Assembly: GCA_036939355.1 (NCBI GenBank)
Contig: JALLAP010000212.1
Location: 1-24,602, forward strand
Length of the DNA: 24,602 nt
Reading direction: 5' to 3'
Origin: Thalassiosira profunda
Lineage: Eukaryota; Bacillariophyta; Thalassiosirophyceae; Thalassiosirales; Thalassiosiraceae
Of this stretch, positions 10,074 through 18,477 are shown piece by piece (within the stretch, counting starts at the first letter, position 1; each line of letters opens with the position of its first letter). A model generated the notes under the pieces. It was not told where the DNA came from. It did not search any database and saw only the letters and a program-made list of their open reading frames with translations. Both the position numbers and the translations under genes were made by a program.

Positions 10074-10474
10074 TACATAGACACCAAATGCATACGGAGG
10101 CGGGCAGGATGATTGCCAAAGGATGGTGTTGGCTAGCCATTCCAGATAGGTAAACTAGCGTTGATTGTTTGCTCTTGGGAGTCTCACTAACACACACAGC
10201 CAGATCCTCTTCATTTGCCCCCCTTCTTCTTTGTACCATTGGCCGACGCGCGGTGTTGCTTCGTAAGCTATCACCGCCAGTCTTTTCGGCTACTGTGCGC
10301 ATCGCCTTTCGCAATCTCTCTTTTGCTCGAACGACGAACTCGACTTGTGCATGTGGTTGTCCATCTTCACGTAAGTACGTATCTACCTATAGTACATAGA
10401 TACCGGCCCTCCGACTCCGCCCACCGACCCCGCCGGTCGACGGCACAGCGCCCCTCGCTCCTGTCGCCCTCGCC
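10074..10474 (+). promoter_or_regulatory. Intergenic region upstream of the GIY-YIG-like gene
   Basis: These 401 bp hold no supported gene. A 7-bp inverted repeat, GTATCTA (10379-10385) and TAGATAC (10397-10403), lies about 75 bp before the ATG. A donor-like GTAAGT at 10371 could mark a leader intron, but no convincing acceptor follows, so none is called. Confidence 0.4.
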
Positions 10475-13400
10475 ATGGCCGACCCCCATGCCCAATTGAG
10501 GGCCAGACTCCAGACGGAGGGTGACGCGGGTCAAGTAATTTATGATTTTCTCGACAGCCACGCCGACGGTGATGGTATCTTCGAGTGGCTGAGAATCAGA
10601 CGACAAATTGCGGCAATCCACGCAGCTCACCGGGAGGGGACGAGCTTGGCGGAGACTGCTATTCCTGTCTTGGAGCTCCAGCGTGCCATTCAAGACCAAA
10701 CGGCCGGCTCCATCTTTAGTCTCGTGCGGGATCATGCAGAGTGCAGGGACTTGTACGAACTCTTCAAAGATCACTTTGAAGTCCCCGCCCCCCAAGCGAC
10801 CGGCTTTGACGCCCTCTCCTCTACCGATATTGTCGAGCAAATCCAAGACCATGGAGAGCGTGACGCCATCATTACTTCAATTGTCTCGTCTCTCGACCCC
10901 GCCTTTCTGCAGGCTTGCCTTCCACATTATGTCCCACCATCTGCTGGAGCGGAAAATCCCCACATCACCCCGGGCACCGAGCAGCTCCGCGAGAGGGCGC
11001 GGCTCCCTCGGGAGAGGGAGGAGAGGGCGATGGGCGGAGATGACAGGAGCGGAGGAAGCTCTACAGCAAGCGCTCTAGCGCAAGCTAGGGAGGAAGAGGG
11101 GAGCGGGAGTGCTGCTGCTGCAGCAAGAACAGCTGGGAGAGAAGTTGCGGGGAGCGATGGAGTAGCCGCCCTAACAACCTTGCAACATGCTTCTTGGTTG
11201 TCTCCCCGCGACCGAGGGGGCGGGGAATCCGATTCCGAGGGAAGGGCGAACGACGAGGAAGAGGAGGGAGGGGAGAAATTGGTGGCGCAAGAGCCCGACT
11301 TTGGCGGCGGGGGAGATTTGGATTACGCAGCGGGGGATAAGCAGGGGGGCGCCGCCCAGACTGGCGGAGGATCCGATTCCAGCGACGAGGGAGAGAAGGA
11401 GAAGGAGCGGGCAGCGGAGGAGACCAAAGCCAAGGCCTCGCCCGCGCCCCGCGGCTCCCGCAAGGCCCTCGGCACCCGTGCCGCCAACGTCGACGACACC
11501 GATGACGACGAGGAGAGCGTCGTGTCCCCGAAGAAGCGCCGCTCAACCTCGTCCTCGGACAACGACGACAAGGACGAGAACGAAGAGGAGGAATCCTCGG
11601 ACGACAGCGACGACGAAAACGCGGCCGTGGACGACCAGAGCGCCAAAGAGAACGACGACGATGGGAGCCTTGCGCTTGAGGAGGAAGAGGGCGACGAGTA
11701 CGACGAATGGGATGGAGACGAGGACGACGACGATGGTGATTGGCAGTTCGACGCCAAAGTGTACGCTGATGCAGACGCTGAATTGCAACGTGTCGTGGGC
11801 GAAGGCATCGGCATGGACGGCTTCTCGTCTTTTGGGGACTTGGACTACAGCAAGTACAGCCCCAGGACCCGGTCGGGGAACGCGTCGGGCGTGTATGTTT
11901 CCGTACACGAGGAGGCAGACGGGTCGTACCTCATCAAAATTGGCAAGGGTACAACGAGAACAGGGACAGGGCGCAAAAGTAAAGGGCCCCTTGATCTTCG
12001 CATCTACGATGCGCACATCACCCGCGGCAGCTATGGAATGGTGAAAGCGTACAAGGCGCCTGTCGGCCTGGGGAAAATGGTTCCGGCTCTGGAGAAGATG
12101 ATAAAGATACACTCCGCGTCTTTCAAGGGAGAGGAGTACACTGGCACGGAGTCGTTTCGAATGTCGAGCAAAGAGCAGGCCCTTCGGTTCCTGCGCAGAA
12201 TCGATTTCTGGATTCAAAAGTGCTTCGATGAGCGGATGCTGACGGTTCCAGCTTCTGCGACGGAAATGGAGGGAGGACCGCAGATTTGCATTCGGCCGAA
12301 AGACGAGGACATCAGCCAGTCTATATTCTATTTCAGGAACAATGAAGGGCTTGCTGGTGCTGGTGTTGCTTATAATCCTGGCGGTGGTGGAGGCGGCAAC
12401 AGAGATGACAAGCGTCGCGCGGACAAATTCAGAGGTGAGTAAATCTTCTCTCACTCAATGTGTCTGTTTCAATTGAGAGATTCCTGCTCTGACTCGCTCT
12501 TTTGTTTGTGCAGCATTCTTCTCGCCGTTGGATTTTGACGCAAAGGTCGACTACCTTCTAACAGACGAGGGGAAACGGCGCCGCAAATGGAAGCCAGTGG
12601 AAGCGTGGAAAAAAGAAATGCGCGCAACATGGGATAGTCTGCCTCTGCGCAAGACCGAGCGACTCCTCTCGATCCCTGTCTACAGAGACAATGCAATGAA
12701 AGCACAAATCAAGGGAGAGCAGGTGTTGAGGAAGAAAGGGGAAATGCTTGGTGCTTTCCAGGCCACATATGGATGCCCTGGGAAGTACCCCGACCCGCAA
12801 GCCACTAGACTCAGCGATGACGATCGAAAACTTGGCAAAGAAATACAAAGCTGTCTAGAGACGTGGCGAAAACCCAACCCGGAAGCCAGTTGCACCAACA
12901 TCGATAAATATGCGGAGCTGTACTGGTCTCTGGGGATAGCCGAGTTCGAACGAAAGCCAAAGCGGTGGAAGAAGAGAGCGAAAGCGCCCACGAAAGCCGC
13001 CCGTGAGCGCGGGGCGCGGCGTGGCAGCTTCTACCCGGACAAAGAGCAGAAGTGGATGGAAAAGGCGAGGGAGCGCAGCATCTTCACCAACGCAGACTTT
13101 GCAAAGTGGAAGAAAGAGACGAACGCGCCTGATCCGATGCCAACGCCTGGCTACCAGTTCGTCTACCCCGCCGACAATGATTCTGGTGATGGGACCGTCC
13201 TTTTCCAGACGCCGAACCAGAGCGAGGCAACACGTGCCATGGCGAAGTTGGCGGAAGGCGAAGCATTGGGCGGTGCTGTGAAGTATAATAATTCCTCTGG
13301 AATGTGGAAGAGAGTTGACACGGACGAACGTTGGAATGGTCTTCTGATCAGGAGCTACAGAGGGACCGAAGATGGCTGGTGCAAAGGCGGCCAGGCCGAG

Positions 13401-13535
13401 GCTGCAAAGAAGGAGTGGGTCAAGAGCATGAAGCAAAAGAAGGCCGCTGCTCCTGCAAAGCGTCCTGTGTCGTGGCCATCCGGTCCAACTCCAACTCGCG
13501 AAAAGCGGAAGAGGAAGAAGACGGATAGATTATAA
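10475..13535 (+). CDS. Large acidic protein with T5orf172/MUG113-like (GIY-YIG-type) domain
   Basis: Coding sequence joins 10475..12434 and 12514..13535, giving 993 residues; the ATG sits in a strong GCCATGG context. Residues 1-170 look folded and mostly helical. Residues 170-435 are low in complexity and very acidic (runs of Asp/Glu with Ser), with one basic SPKKRRS nuclear-localisation-like patch. At about 472-580 comes a domain with VYVSV, YLIKIGKGT, DLRIYDAH, ALEKMIKIH and then GTESFRM. This is the order of conserved elements in the T5orf172/MUG113 branch of GIY-YIG-related domains: GxYV, KIGK, an Arg, a Glu-x6-His helix and a closing aromatic motif. A Gly/Asn linker spans the splice site. 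The remaining 340 residues are Lys/Trp-rich and unfamiliar, ending in a basic REKRKRKKTD tail that suggests a nuclear location. Nuclease activity is not shown. The domain call is from motif memory and is moderate. Confidence 0.75.
12435..12513 (+). other. Spliceosomal intron in the GIY-YIG-like gene (79 bp)
   Basis: The donor is AGAG|GTGAGT and the acceptor TTTGTTTGTGCAG|CATTC, phase 1. Splicing yields KFRAFFSPLDFDAKVDYL. Without splicing the frame meets a stop three codons into the intron. A Gly-rich linker precedes it. Confidence 0.85.
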
Positions 13536-13818
13536 GCAACATTGACACTCAGATCCCAGGCGACGAGGAAGCAGAACAGTCTCCTTTTCCGTTCCGGGTG
13601 GATTGATTGCATCACATTGCTTGTTCTCGGCTCCCTCATATGCTTTTCATTGCAGTGCTCTTTGCAAAGCCGCTCTCTCTCAGTCGTAGCCCAGTTATCA
13701 TTCTGTGACATCACCCCCTCTAGGGGTTCTCATTCACTTGTCCCACGTAGCCCAGCACCGACGAGTTTCCCATCGCAATCAGACTCCACGTCGCTCTTCA
13801 TCTTGTTCACAGCAGCAT
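13536..13818. other. Convergent 3' intergenic region
   Basis: These 283 bp lie between convergent 3' ends. They hold CCCC-TCTA-GGGG at about 13715-13726, a direct repeat CGTAGCCCAG (13685-13694 and 13746-13755), and a 6-bp hairpin AGCAGC...GCTGCT (13811-13827) that overlaps the stop codon of the minus-strand gene. A role in 3' processing is only a guess. Confidence 0.4.
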
Positions 13819-14514
13819 TCAGCTGCTCGAGGGATTGCAAGAAGAAGAAACAGCGTCGATGAACCGATCTACCGCATCGTCCCCAACCTCGCTCGTGTCA
13901 AACGCAAATTGATATGCAATAATTCCCTTTTTGTCCAGCAACAGGGCCGTGCGCAAAGAGTGCTTCGATTTGGTATCGAATGGCAGCCCGGAGTTCGCCT
14001 CCGGCGAGATCGTGTGCGAATAGAAGTGAGGATGGTTTCGGTCCTCTTCGACGATTGTTGGCAGATCCGTCAGAGGGATGGTATAGAGCGGCGATGGGTC
14101 CGTGATGTCCATGAACAAGAATATGTTGCCAGGCACAACGACAATGTAGCGCTTCACCTCCCCAAAGGATAGGAAGCTCCGCTCGCTGAAGCAGGGGCAG
14201 ATTCGCTCGCACAAGTTCCTTTCGACTGGGCCGACTATGCAACCCCCAGGAGCTTCAAACGAAACAATATGCGTTGCCCGAAGTGCCTCCACCGTCAGTG
14301 TAGGCTGGCTCTCCGCGGCGGCCACAGCCGTCGTAGAATTCTCATCCATCAAAGAGCCGCGCTCGGTCGGGGGCGCCGCGACGACCGCTGACACTCGTGG
14401 CGCCACATCCACGGCGGCCCGTCCACTCGAGACAGCAGATGTGGCGTTGGGGGCGGCGCGCGGACGTGCCGCCGAGGCTGTGGCGGCTTCGACCTTGGGT
14501 GCAGCTTCCGCCAT
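13819..14514 (-). CDS. Small PH-domain-like protein of unknown function
   Basis: This 231-residue intronless product has an Ala-rich, low-complexity first 70 residues. From about residue 75 it looks folded. A Cys-rich segment (LCERICPCFSERSFLSF, 101-117) precedes VKRYIVVVPGNIFLFMD, a pair of strands like the opening of a pleckstrin-homology fold. LLLDKKGIIAYQFAFD (191-206) and a closing helix (DAVDRFIDAVSS, 213-224) fit the last strands and C-terminal helix of that fold. A PH fold would suggest lipid or protein binding at membranes, but I do not recognise the family and the fold is inferred by eye. Met56 is a possible shorter start. It is divergently arranged with the sulfotransferase gene, 148 bp apart. 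Confidence 0.78.
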   Translation of the reverse strand: MAEAAPKVEAATASAARPRAAPNATSAVSSGRAAVDVAPRVSAVVAAPPTERGSLMDENSTTAVAAAESQPTLTVEALRATHIVSFEAPGGCIVGPVERNLCERICPCFSERSFLSFGEVKRYIVVVPGNIFLFMDITDPSPLYTIPLTDLPTIVEEDRNHPHFYSHTISPEANSGLPFDTKSKHSLRTALLLDKKGIIAYQFAFDTSEVGDDAVDRFIDAVSSSCNPSSS

Positions 14515-14662
14515 CTTGGAGAGTCAGAGTGAAGAAGGAAGAAGGTCTCTTTTTTGTCCCATTTTTGCAAGATACTTCCCATCCCCCATCCGTCCCCCGC
14601 CGCCCCACTCGTCCAAGCTCGTCGCTAGTAGCAAGCCCGCGCCCACTGCCCTCCACCCAGCG
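14515..14662. promoter_or_regulatory. Short bidirectional promoter region
   Basis: Only 148 bp separate the start codons of the PH-like gene (-) and the sulfotransferase gene (+), so the two must share promoter space. The half near the minus-strand gene is purine-rich on the plus strand (GAAGAAGGAAGAAGG at about 14531-14545), while the other half is C-rich. No TATA box is seen. Confidence 0.4.
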
Positions 14663-16300
14663 ATGGACGCCGGATGGCAACCGCCCGGTGGTGCCGGCGT
14701 CGGCGTGGGAATGCTGCGCGGGGTGCGCCGCCCGCCTCCCTCGCGTCTGCGACACGGTGATGATGTTGGTGCAGCCCCGAGAAACGCCGATGCGGAGGTG
14801 GACGAACTTCTGGACGAGTTGGACAGCATCGAGCTGTCTCCGTCTGATCCAGGGTATAGAAGCGAGTTGCTGGCCGTGGTTGGGTTGGGCGATAACGATG
14901 GCATCGACGACGAATGCGACGATGATGAAACAGACACACATCGGTGGGATCGGAGAAAGTCGGGCAGGAGACGCAACGATGACGATGGGGAGGTGCCCGA
15001 GAGCAGCGATGCAGAAGGCGGGACATATAGCGATGAGGACGATGAGTTCGAGGTCGATGCCTCCGAGTACGAGTCCTTCAACATATCAGGGGAACGCGAA
15101 AATACGCGGCGCGCATCGCTCGCCCACTCGTTGATCAAGCTTATGTGGGTCACTCTCGCCGTCGCCGCCGTTGTCTACGTCTTCTATGGCGACGAAAGAC
15201 TGGAGGAGTCGGAGGTCGACGAAGACGTCGCGCCAAAGAAGAATCCGTATAGCTATCATGGGTACAAAGACGCGAGGATACCCGATGACGACGCATTTGG
15301 GGTGACTTCAGCGGAAGACAATGAAGCCAACAACCACGACGATTTCACGCAAAGCGATGAGCAACACGTTAAGCAACATGAATATCACGAGCCCACTGGA
15401 GACGTCGAAACTGATGCGTTGTGGAAGCAGCTGGATGGATATGCAGAAATGGCAGAGCCCTATGACGCCGAGAGTCAGCTTCCGGTGTTCTGGCACATTC
15501 CCAAGTGCGGAGGCACCACGCTGCAGGACCTGATGGTGCATTGCATAGGAATGGTCGGTGCCAACGAAATCGGAGCCGCAGCCGCAAAGGATACGGAATC
15601 ACTGGCAGTGGTCCAGCTCGAGAACGGAAATCGCTACGCCAACGTGGACATGACAACTCCTGAAGGCATTGCGCATGCAAAAGAGATGGGATTCGGTCAG
15701 AGCGGCCTGGCCGACGTCGTCATGACCCCGTATTTTGACGAGGCGGCATCGGTATTCGACAACGACCACAACAAAGGCCGGTGCTTTACCATGTTGCGAC
15801 ATCCGATACGACGGGCCATCTCGCTCTTCTGGTATTTAAAAGATGCCACGTGGGAGCACACGTACAGCGAGGCGTACCGAAACATGACGATTGTGGAGTT
15901 TGCTAAGTCGCATTACGCTGAAGACAACTGGATGGTTAGGTTCTTGACCAATCAGATGACCGGCGGGGTTTATGCCCGTCATCTCGACCTCGCCAAGGAG
16001 ATACTGGAGAGCAAATGTCTTGTCGGTATATTAGAGGAGTTCAAGCCTTCCTTCGAACGGTACATCGACTACTTTGGATGGGACAGCCGCGACTTTGGTG
16101 GGTCAGTGAAGATGAATGATAGAGAAAAATGCATCTTGAGGGTGATGGACAACCCAGACAATAGGCATAAGCACCCAAAGTACGCCGAAGGAGGCGAAGT
16201 TTGGGATCTGTTGATGGAGAGGAATCGTTTGGATGTGGGCTTGTATGAGTACGCATTGCATTTGTTCCACAACGTTCAAAGCAACCTTGTTAACAGATGA
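14663..16300 (+). CDS. Golgi-type sulfotransferase, type II membrane protein
   Basis: This 545-residue protein would transfer sulfate from PAPS to a glycan or protein in the Golgi lumen. An acidic cytoplasmic N terminus (1-155) precedes one membrane anchor at about 159-175 (LIKLMWVTLAVAAVVYVFY), then an acidic stem. The PAPS 5'-phosphosulfate loop is FWHIPKCGGTTL (about 274-285). The 3'-phosphate-binding segment is MLRHPIRRAISLFWYL (about 376-391), with the usual RxPxxRxxS spacing. NVDMTTPEGIAHAKEMG, GLADVVMTPYFDEA and NWMVRFLTNQMTGG complete the arrangement I associate with a large diatom sulfotransferase family. The ATG at 14663 is the first that gives a sensible type II topology; an upstream in-frame extension would run antisense through the neighbouring gene and is rejected. 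The acceptor substrate is unknown; diatom cell-surface polysaccharides are a natural candidate. Confidence 0.88.
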   Translation: MDAGWQPPGGAGVGVGMLRGVRRPPPSRLRHGDDVGAAPRNADAEVDELLDELDSIELSPSDPGYRSELLAVVGLGDNDGIDDECDDDETDTHRWDRRKSGRRRNDDDGEVPESSDAEGGTYSDEDDEFEVDASEYESFNISGERENTRRASLAHSLIKLMWVTLAVAAVVYVFYGDERLEESEVDEDVAPKKNPYSYHGYKDARIPDDDAFGVTSAEDNEANNHDDFTQSDEQHVKQHEYHEPTGDVETDALWKQLDGYAEMAEPYDAESQLPVFWHIPKCGGTTLQDLMVHCIGMVGANEIGAAAAKDTESLAVVQLENGNRYANVDMTTPEGIAHAKEMGFGQSGLADVVMTPYFDEAASVFDNDHNKGRCFTMLRHPIRRAISLFWYLKDATWEHTYSEAYRNMTIVEFAKSHYAEDNWMVRFLTNQMTGGVYARHLDLAKEILESKCLVGILEEFKPSFERYIDYFGWDSRDFGGSVKMNDREKCILRVMDNPDNRHKHPKYAEGGEVWDLLMERNRLDVGLYEYALHLFHNVQSNLVNR

Positions 16301-16368
16301 GAATGGTTGCTCTACCCAATTGCCTGTGCACCCTTCTGTACACCATTCGACACCATCTTGTTGTGCCT

Positions 16369-18214
16369 CTAAAACTCGGCGTTTCCTGGGTAGCGAGGGA
16401 AGGCAATGGCGTCCCGAATGTTCTCGATTCCACACACATACGTCACGAGGCGCTCGAATCCCAGACCGTATCCAGCATGCGGAACCGATCCGAAGCGGCG
16501 CAGGTCGAGGTACCACCAGTAGTCGTCCACATCCAAGTCGAGCTCCTTCATCTTCTCCACAAGGACGTCCAGCCGCTCCTCCCTCTGGCTTCCCCCGACC
16601 AGCTCTCCCACTCCCGGCACCAGCAGATCCATGGCGTTCACTGTCTCGCCCCCATCCTCGTCGTTGTCCCTCATGTAAAACGCTTTGATCTTCTTCGGAT
16701 AATTGTACACAAACACGGCGCTCTCGAACTTGGTCTCGGCCAACCATCGCTCGTGCTCCGTCGCCAGATCGGTACCAAACTCCACGTCGGGAAACTGCCA
16801 CTTGGACGGATCCTTCGCAATCTCCTCCTGCAAATACTCGATGGCGTCGCGGTACGCCACCCGCACGAACGGCGTGTTCACGAGCTTCTCCAGTCGATCC
16901 TTCAGCCCCTTGTCAAAGAACTTGGCAAAGAACGTCAAATCCTCGTCGCACTTCTCCAACGCCACGCTCACTACCGATTTCAGCATGGCCTCCGCATTGT
17001 CCATCGCCGAGGTCAGGTCCGCAAAGGCCATCTCCGGCTCGACCATCCAAAACTCTGCAAGGTGCCGCGCCGTCTGCGAGTTCTCGGCACGAAAGGTGGG
17101 TCCAAAGGTGTACACGTCGCCCAACGCACAAGCGTGGGTCTCTCCGCCCAGCTGACCAGAGACGGTGAGAAAGGCCGCCTTGCCGAAGAAGTCCTCCGTA
17201 TAATCCACCCCTGCGAGCTCCTTTCCATCCTCGTCTGTAGCGCGCGGCAGCGAGTCGATATTGTCGACATCCAGGGTGGTCACGCGGAACATTTCTCCGG
17301 CGCCCTCGCAGTCCGACGCGGTGATCAGCGGGGTTTGCACGTACTTGAACCCCTCCTCCTGGAAGAAGGCGTGGATCGATCCGGCCAACGTGGAACGCAC
17401 CCGAGAGACGGCGGCGATGGTATTGGTGCGCGGGCGGAGGTGGGCAATGGTGCGGAGGTACTCCAACGAGTGGCGCTTCTTGGCCAGTGGAAAGGTCTCT
17501 CCCGGACAAGTTCCCACGATGCGGAGGGATGTGGCTGAGAGTTCGAACGCCTGCTTTCCCTGCGACTCCACAATCTGGCCGGAAACGTCGACGGAGCACC
17601 CCGTGGTGAGGTTGTCGATTTCTGTTCATATGACGTGCACAGATGTGATGTGAATTTGTGTGATGGGTGATAATCGCAAAGATAGGACAACATTGCAATG
17701 CATCCACACGCCCAGATTGCAACGCACCCTTCATCGTCGCCTCGTCCACATCATCAAACGGGAGCACGCACTGGATGCCGGACATGCTGCTCCCGTCGTT
17801 CACCTCCACGAACGCCAGCGTCTTTTGCTTCCGGACTGTTCGCACCCATCCCTTGACCGACACAGTATCTTCCGACACCGCGGCGTTGGCCGTCTTGACC
17901 CGGCGCGGGGTGGCTTTCGTGGCCTCCACCGCATCGATGCTGGACATTTGCAGCTGGAACGAGGTGATGGGTATCCTGCTGCCAGCGTTTGCAAATGCCA
18001 AACGCGACGATCCGGACAGCGACGCCGTTCGAGCTGCAGGGAGGCCCGAGCTCCTGCCCGCCACGGTCGACAACGCTCGAGTACCAGCCGCACTTCTCGC
18101 GCCGGCGCCGAACGCCGACGCCCCCCGCGAGGAACCCGCCGCGACGGCCGCCGCGAAGCACGCGCGGGAGGCCATTCTCTTCGTCCAGCTCCTCGCGGTT
18201 TGCGACGGTGCCAT
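16369..18214 (-). CDS. Asparaginyl-tRNA synthetase, organellar/bacterial type
   Basis: Coding sequence joins 18214..17728 and 17621..16369, giving 579 residues. This class IIb enzyme charges tRNA-Asn. After the leader comes the OB-fold anticodon domain ([23 protein letters not shown], about 118-140), then the catalytic core: [16 protein letters not shown] (motif 2, about 338) and [10 protein letters not shown] (motif 3, about 543), ending in [11 protein letters not shown], the closing sequence typical of bacterial AsnS. The first 95 residues are Ala/Ser/Arg-rich with GASAFGAG near residues 32-38, resembling the signal-peptide/transit-peptide junction (ASA-F) of heterokont plastid proteins. 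Met at about 90 (MSSIDAVEA) would give a leaderless form with an intact OB fold. Plastid and/or mitochondrial targeting is inferred. Only 68 bp separate its 3' end from that of the sulfotransferase gene. Confidence 0.95.
17622..17727 (-). other. Spliceosomal intron in the AsnRS gene (106 bp)
   Basis: The donor is ATGAAGG|GTGCGT and the acceptor ATATGAACAG|AAATC, phase 1. Splicing produces [19 protein letters not shown], continuous with the OB-fold sequence expected of AsnRS. The unspliced frame stays open for a long stretch but loses the catalytic frame. Confidence 0.85.
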
Positions 18215-18477
18215 TTCTATCGGTTGATGGGCTTTGCAAAAGGACCTATCAGCGTTGCAAAAGGGGCGTAGTGGCGGCGACAGCGGAGTTATGAGCGGCG
18301 GAAGTGCATGGTGCGTGACGGTGTGCGCACGAAGTGCCTGACGAATGCGTCAGTCATGTCCTCCTTCCGTCCTTCCCCGGGCCGGCCGTCCGCGCCCGCT
18401 TCTCCGATCCGTTCACCAACAAGATTCCGGCGCATTGGCAACTCCTCCGCTCACAATTTTTGCATCGCCACGCCGCG
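18215..18477. promoter_or_regulatory. Bidirectional promoter with duplicated TTGCAAAAGG
   Basis: These 263 bp separate the divergent AsnRS (-) and TPR/C-CAP (+) starts. TTGCAAAAGG occurs twice, at 18234-18243 and 18255-18264, exactly 21 bp apart (two helical turns), 20 to 50 bp upstream of the AsnRS start. The spacing suggests paired sites for one factor. It could also lie in the AsnRS leader. Confidence 0.5.

Noticed and set aside
10371..10474. Possible 5' leader intron starting at GTAAGT (10371) before the GIY-YIG-like gene.
   Set aside because: No convincing acceptor with a pyrimidine tract lies between it and the start codon.
11187..12044. A 285-codon Thr/Arg-rich plus-strand frame inside the GIY-YIG-like gene.
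   Set aside because: Frame-shifted reading of the Asp/Glu codon runs gives Thr/Arg repeats; there is no independent support.
14237..14662. Upstream in-frame extension of the sulfotransferase frame by 142 residues.
   Set aside because: It runs antisense through the PH-like gene, has no conserved features, and the ATG at 14663 gives a sensible type II topology.
16297..17538. A 413-codon plus-strand frame opposite AsnRS.
   Set aside because: It is the antisense shadow of a GC-rich conserved gene; the sequence is His/Leu/Arg-rich with no recognisable domain.
16913..17727. A long open frame continuing from AsnRS exon 1 through the intron and beyond in another frame.
   Set aside because: Past the GTGCGT donor it loses all AsnRS similarity and turns into Arg/Gly/His-rich text read out of frame from exon 2.
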